A stretch of DNA of 5,727 bases from Candidatus Omnitrophota bacterium. GTDB taxonomy: Bacteria; Omnitrophota; Gorgyraeia; Gygaellales; Profunditerraquicolaceae. A program made the position numbers and the translations under genes. This document shows, one piece after another, positions 5,201-5,727 of this stretch (its first letter is position 1; each line of letters starts with the position of its first letter). Below the pieces are notes generated by a model. It saw only the letters and a program-made list of their open reading frames with translations. It made no database searches and was not told the DNA's origin. Where the stretch lies: NCBI GenBank assembly GCA_017995695.1, contig JAGOIJ010000107.1, positions 1 to 5,727 on the forward strand, written 5' to 3'.

Positions 5201-5230
5201 GAGGCTAGGGCATAACCAAACCCTAGCCTC
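5201..5230 (-). other. 10-bp perfect hairpin between DUF4349 stop and nth start
   Basis: GAGGCTAGGG (5201-5210) and CCCTAGCCTC (5221-5230) are perfect reverse complements with a 10-nt loop. On the transcript the hairpin begins 13 nt after the DUF4349 stop and ends 11 nt before the nth ATG. There is no T-run behind the stem in the transcribed direction (GTTCATGCC follows), so a standard intrinsic terminator is unlikely. It could limit read-through, stabilise the upstream mRNA 3' end, or hinder ribosome access to nth. Confidence 0.5.
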
Positions 5231-5243
5231 ATCTACATGTTGT

Positions 5244-5727
5244 TTAGGTACGCTTGAATAATTGGATAATCAAATATTTTAACCCAAACACAGCTGCGAC
5301 AATAAGCGCAATAACTACTACGACTTGCAACACGATAAATAAGAAACCTACGGCGCCCTCGACAACCGCAGGCAAGGTCTTGATCCAGTGTATTTTTCTC
5401 TTCAGCAATTCAGTCTTTAACTGCTGCTTAGCTTCCTGCAACACCTTTGCTGAAACTGCCGGCTCATGGAAATCAACCGTGATCGTGGTAAAGGAAACTG
5501 CGTTGTTCAGATATTCAATCTTATTACGCAATAGCTGCACGCGCTTCATAATAGGCGTCAACTGCGACTCAAGCCGCACTGCCTCGTTAATGGTCGTTTG
5601 TCTTTTTTGCAGCGCTTCAAGCGTCTTGTTGTAAGCAACCATGGCTGCCTCAAGCTCGGCATTAAGATTGGCGTATTCCTGCGCCACATCCTGACTGTCC
5701 GTGGTTATATTTTCCACTTTGCCCAGG
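5244..5727 (-). CDS. DUF4349 domain membrane protein, N-terminus cut by window edge
   Basis: Only the C-terminal 160 or so residues are visible; the frame stays open through the right edge (...LGKVENITTDSQDV), so the GTG at 5717 is an internal Val and not a start. The family is recognised by the GKVENITT-SQDV opening, a long heptad-rich helix (about residues 9-73 after that Val) likely to form a coiled coil, then YLNNAVSFTTITVDFHEP, and a C-terminal transmembrane segment (about 119-148, GAVGFLFIVLQVVVVIALIVAAVFGL) ending in Lys-Arg. DUF4349 proteins usually also have an N-terminal lipoprotein or membrane signal and an extracytoplasmic middle domain; that part is not in view. Function is unknown. 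It stops 54 bp before nth and could be cotranscribed with it. Confidence 0.85.
   Translation of the reverse strand, partial: LGKVENITTDSQDVAQEYANLNAELEAAMVAYNKTLEALQKRQTTINEAVRLESQLTPIMKRVQLLRNKIEYLNNAVSFTTITVDFHEPAVSAKVLQEAKQQLKTELLKRKIHWIKTLPAVVEGAVGFLFIVLQVVVVIALIVAAVFGLKYLIIQLFKRT

Noticed and set aside
5201..5230. Standard intrinsic terminator after the DUF4349 gene
   Set aside because: The stem is GC-rich and well placed but has no T-run after it in the transcribed direction.

Overview
The window is a compact stretch of bacterial chromosome in which every credible gene reads leftward, on the minus strand. In transcription order, from right to left, it holds: the C-terminal part of a DUF4349 membrane protein (cut by the right edge), endonuclease III (nth), a type-2 tryptophan synthase beta chain (trpB2), a periplasmic retropepsin-like aspartic protease, a YjbQ-family protein, a macro-domain/Nudix fusion, and a DUF192 lipoprotein. 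At the left edge are a promoter and most of a class-I cyclic-di-GMP (GEMM) riboswitch. The gene this riboswitch controls lies outside the window.

The host looks like a free-living diderm bacterium. There is a Lys/Arg-poor lipoprotein signal, an exported protease, a sigma70-like promoter and strong Shine-Dalgarno sites. The mix of TrpB2, macro-Nudix, DUF192 and DUF4349, with AT-rich heptad repeats and GGGACA-type palindromes between genes, recalls uncultivated lineages such as Omnitrophota or related groups known mostly from metagenomes. That placement is an impression, not a demonstrated assignment.

The only tightly linked set is trpB2, retropepsin and yjbQ: a 5-bp gap and then an ATGA overlap, so they are almost certainly one transcript. 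Their functions do not form an obvious pathway. The other genes are separated by 54-175 bp gaps. These gaps are not plain spacers. Each carries a different inverted-repeat structure: a 10-bp hairpin in front of nth, a 76-bp nested GGGACA palindrome in front of trpB2, a heptad-repeat AT-rich palindrome of about 150 bp between yjbQ and the macro-Nudix gene, and an 88-bp GC-rich imperfect palindrome in front of the DUF192 gene. Two of these palindromes are partly read as false N-terminal extensions of the genes behind them (trpB2 and DUF192), so I chose internal starts for both.

The most interesting items are the macro-Nudix fusion, which suggests one protein that captures and then cleaves an ADP-ribose-type metabolite, the c-di-GMP riboswitch with a well-formed promoter, and the set of intergenic repeat families. 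I see no phage, CRISPR, transposase, rRNA or tRNA, and no clear new defence or biosynthetic system.
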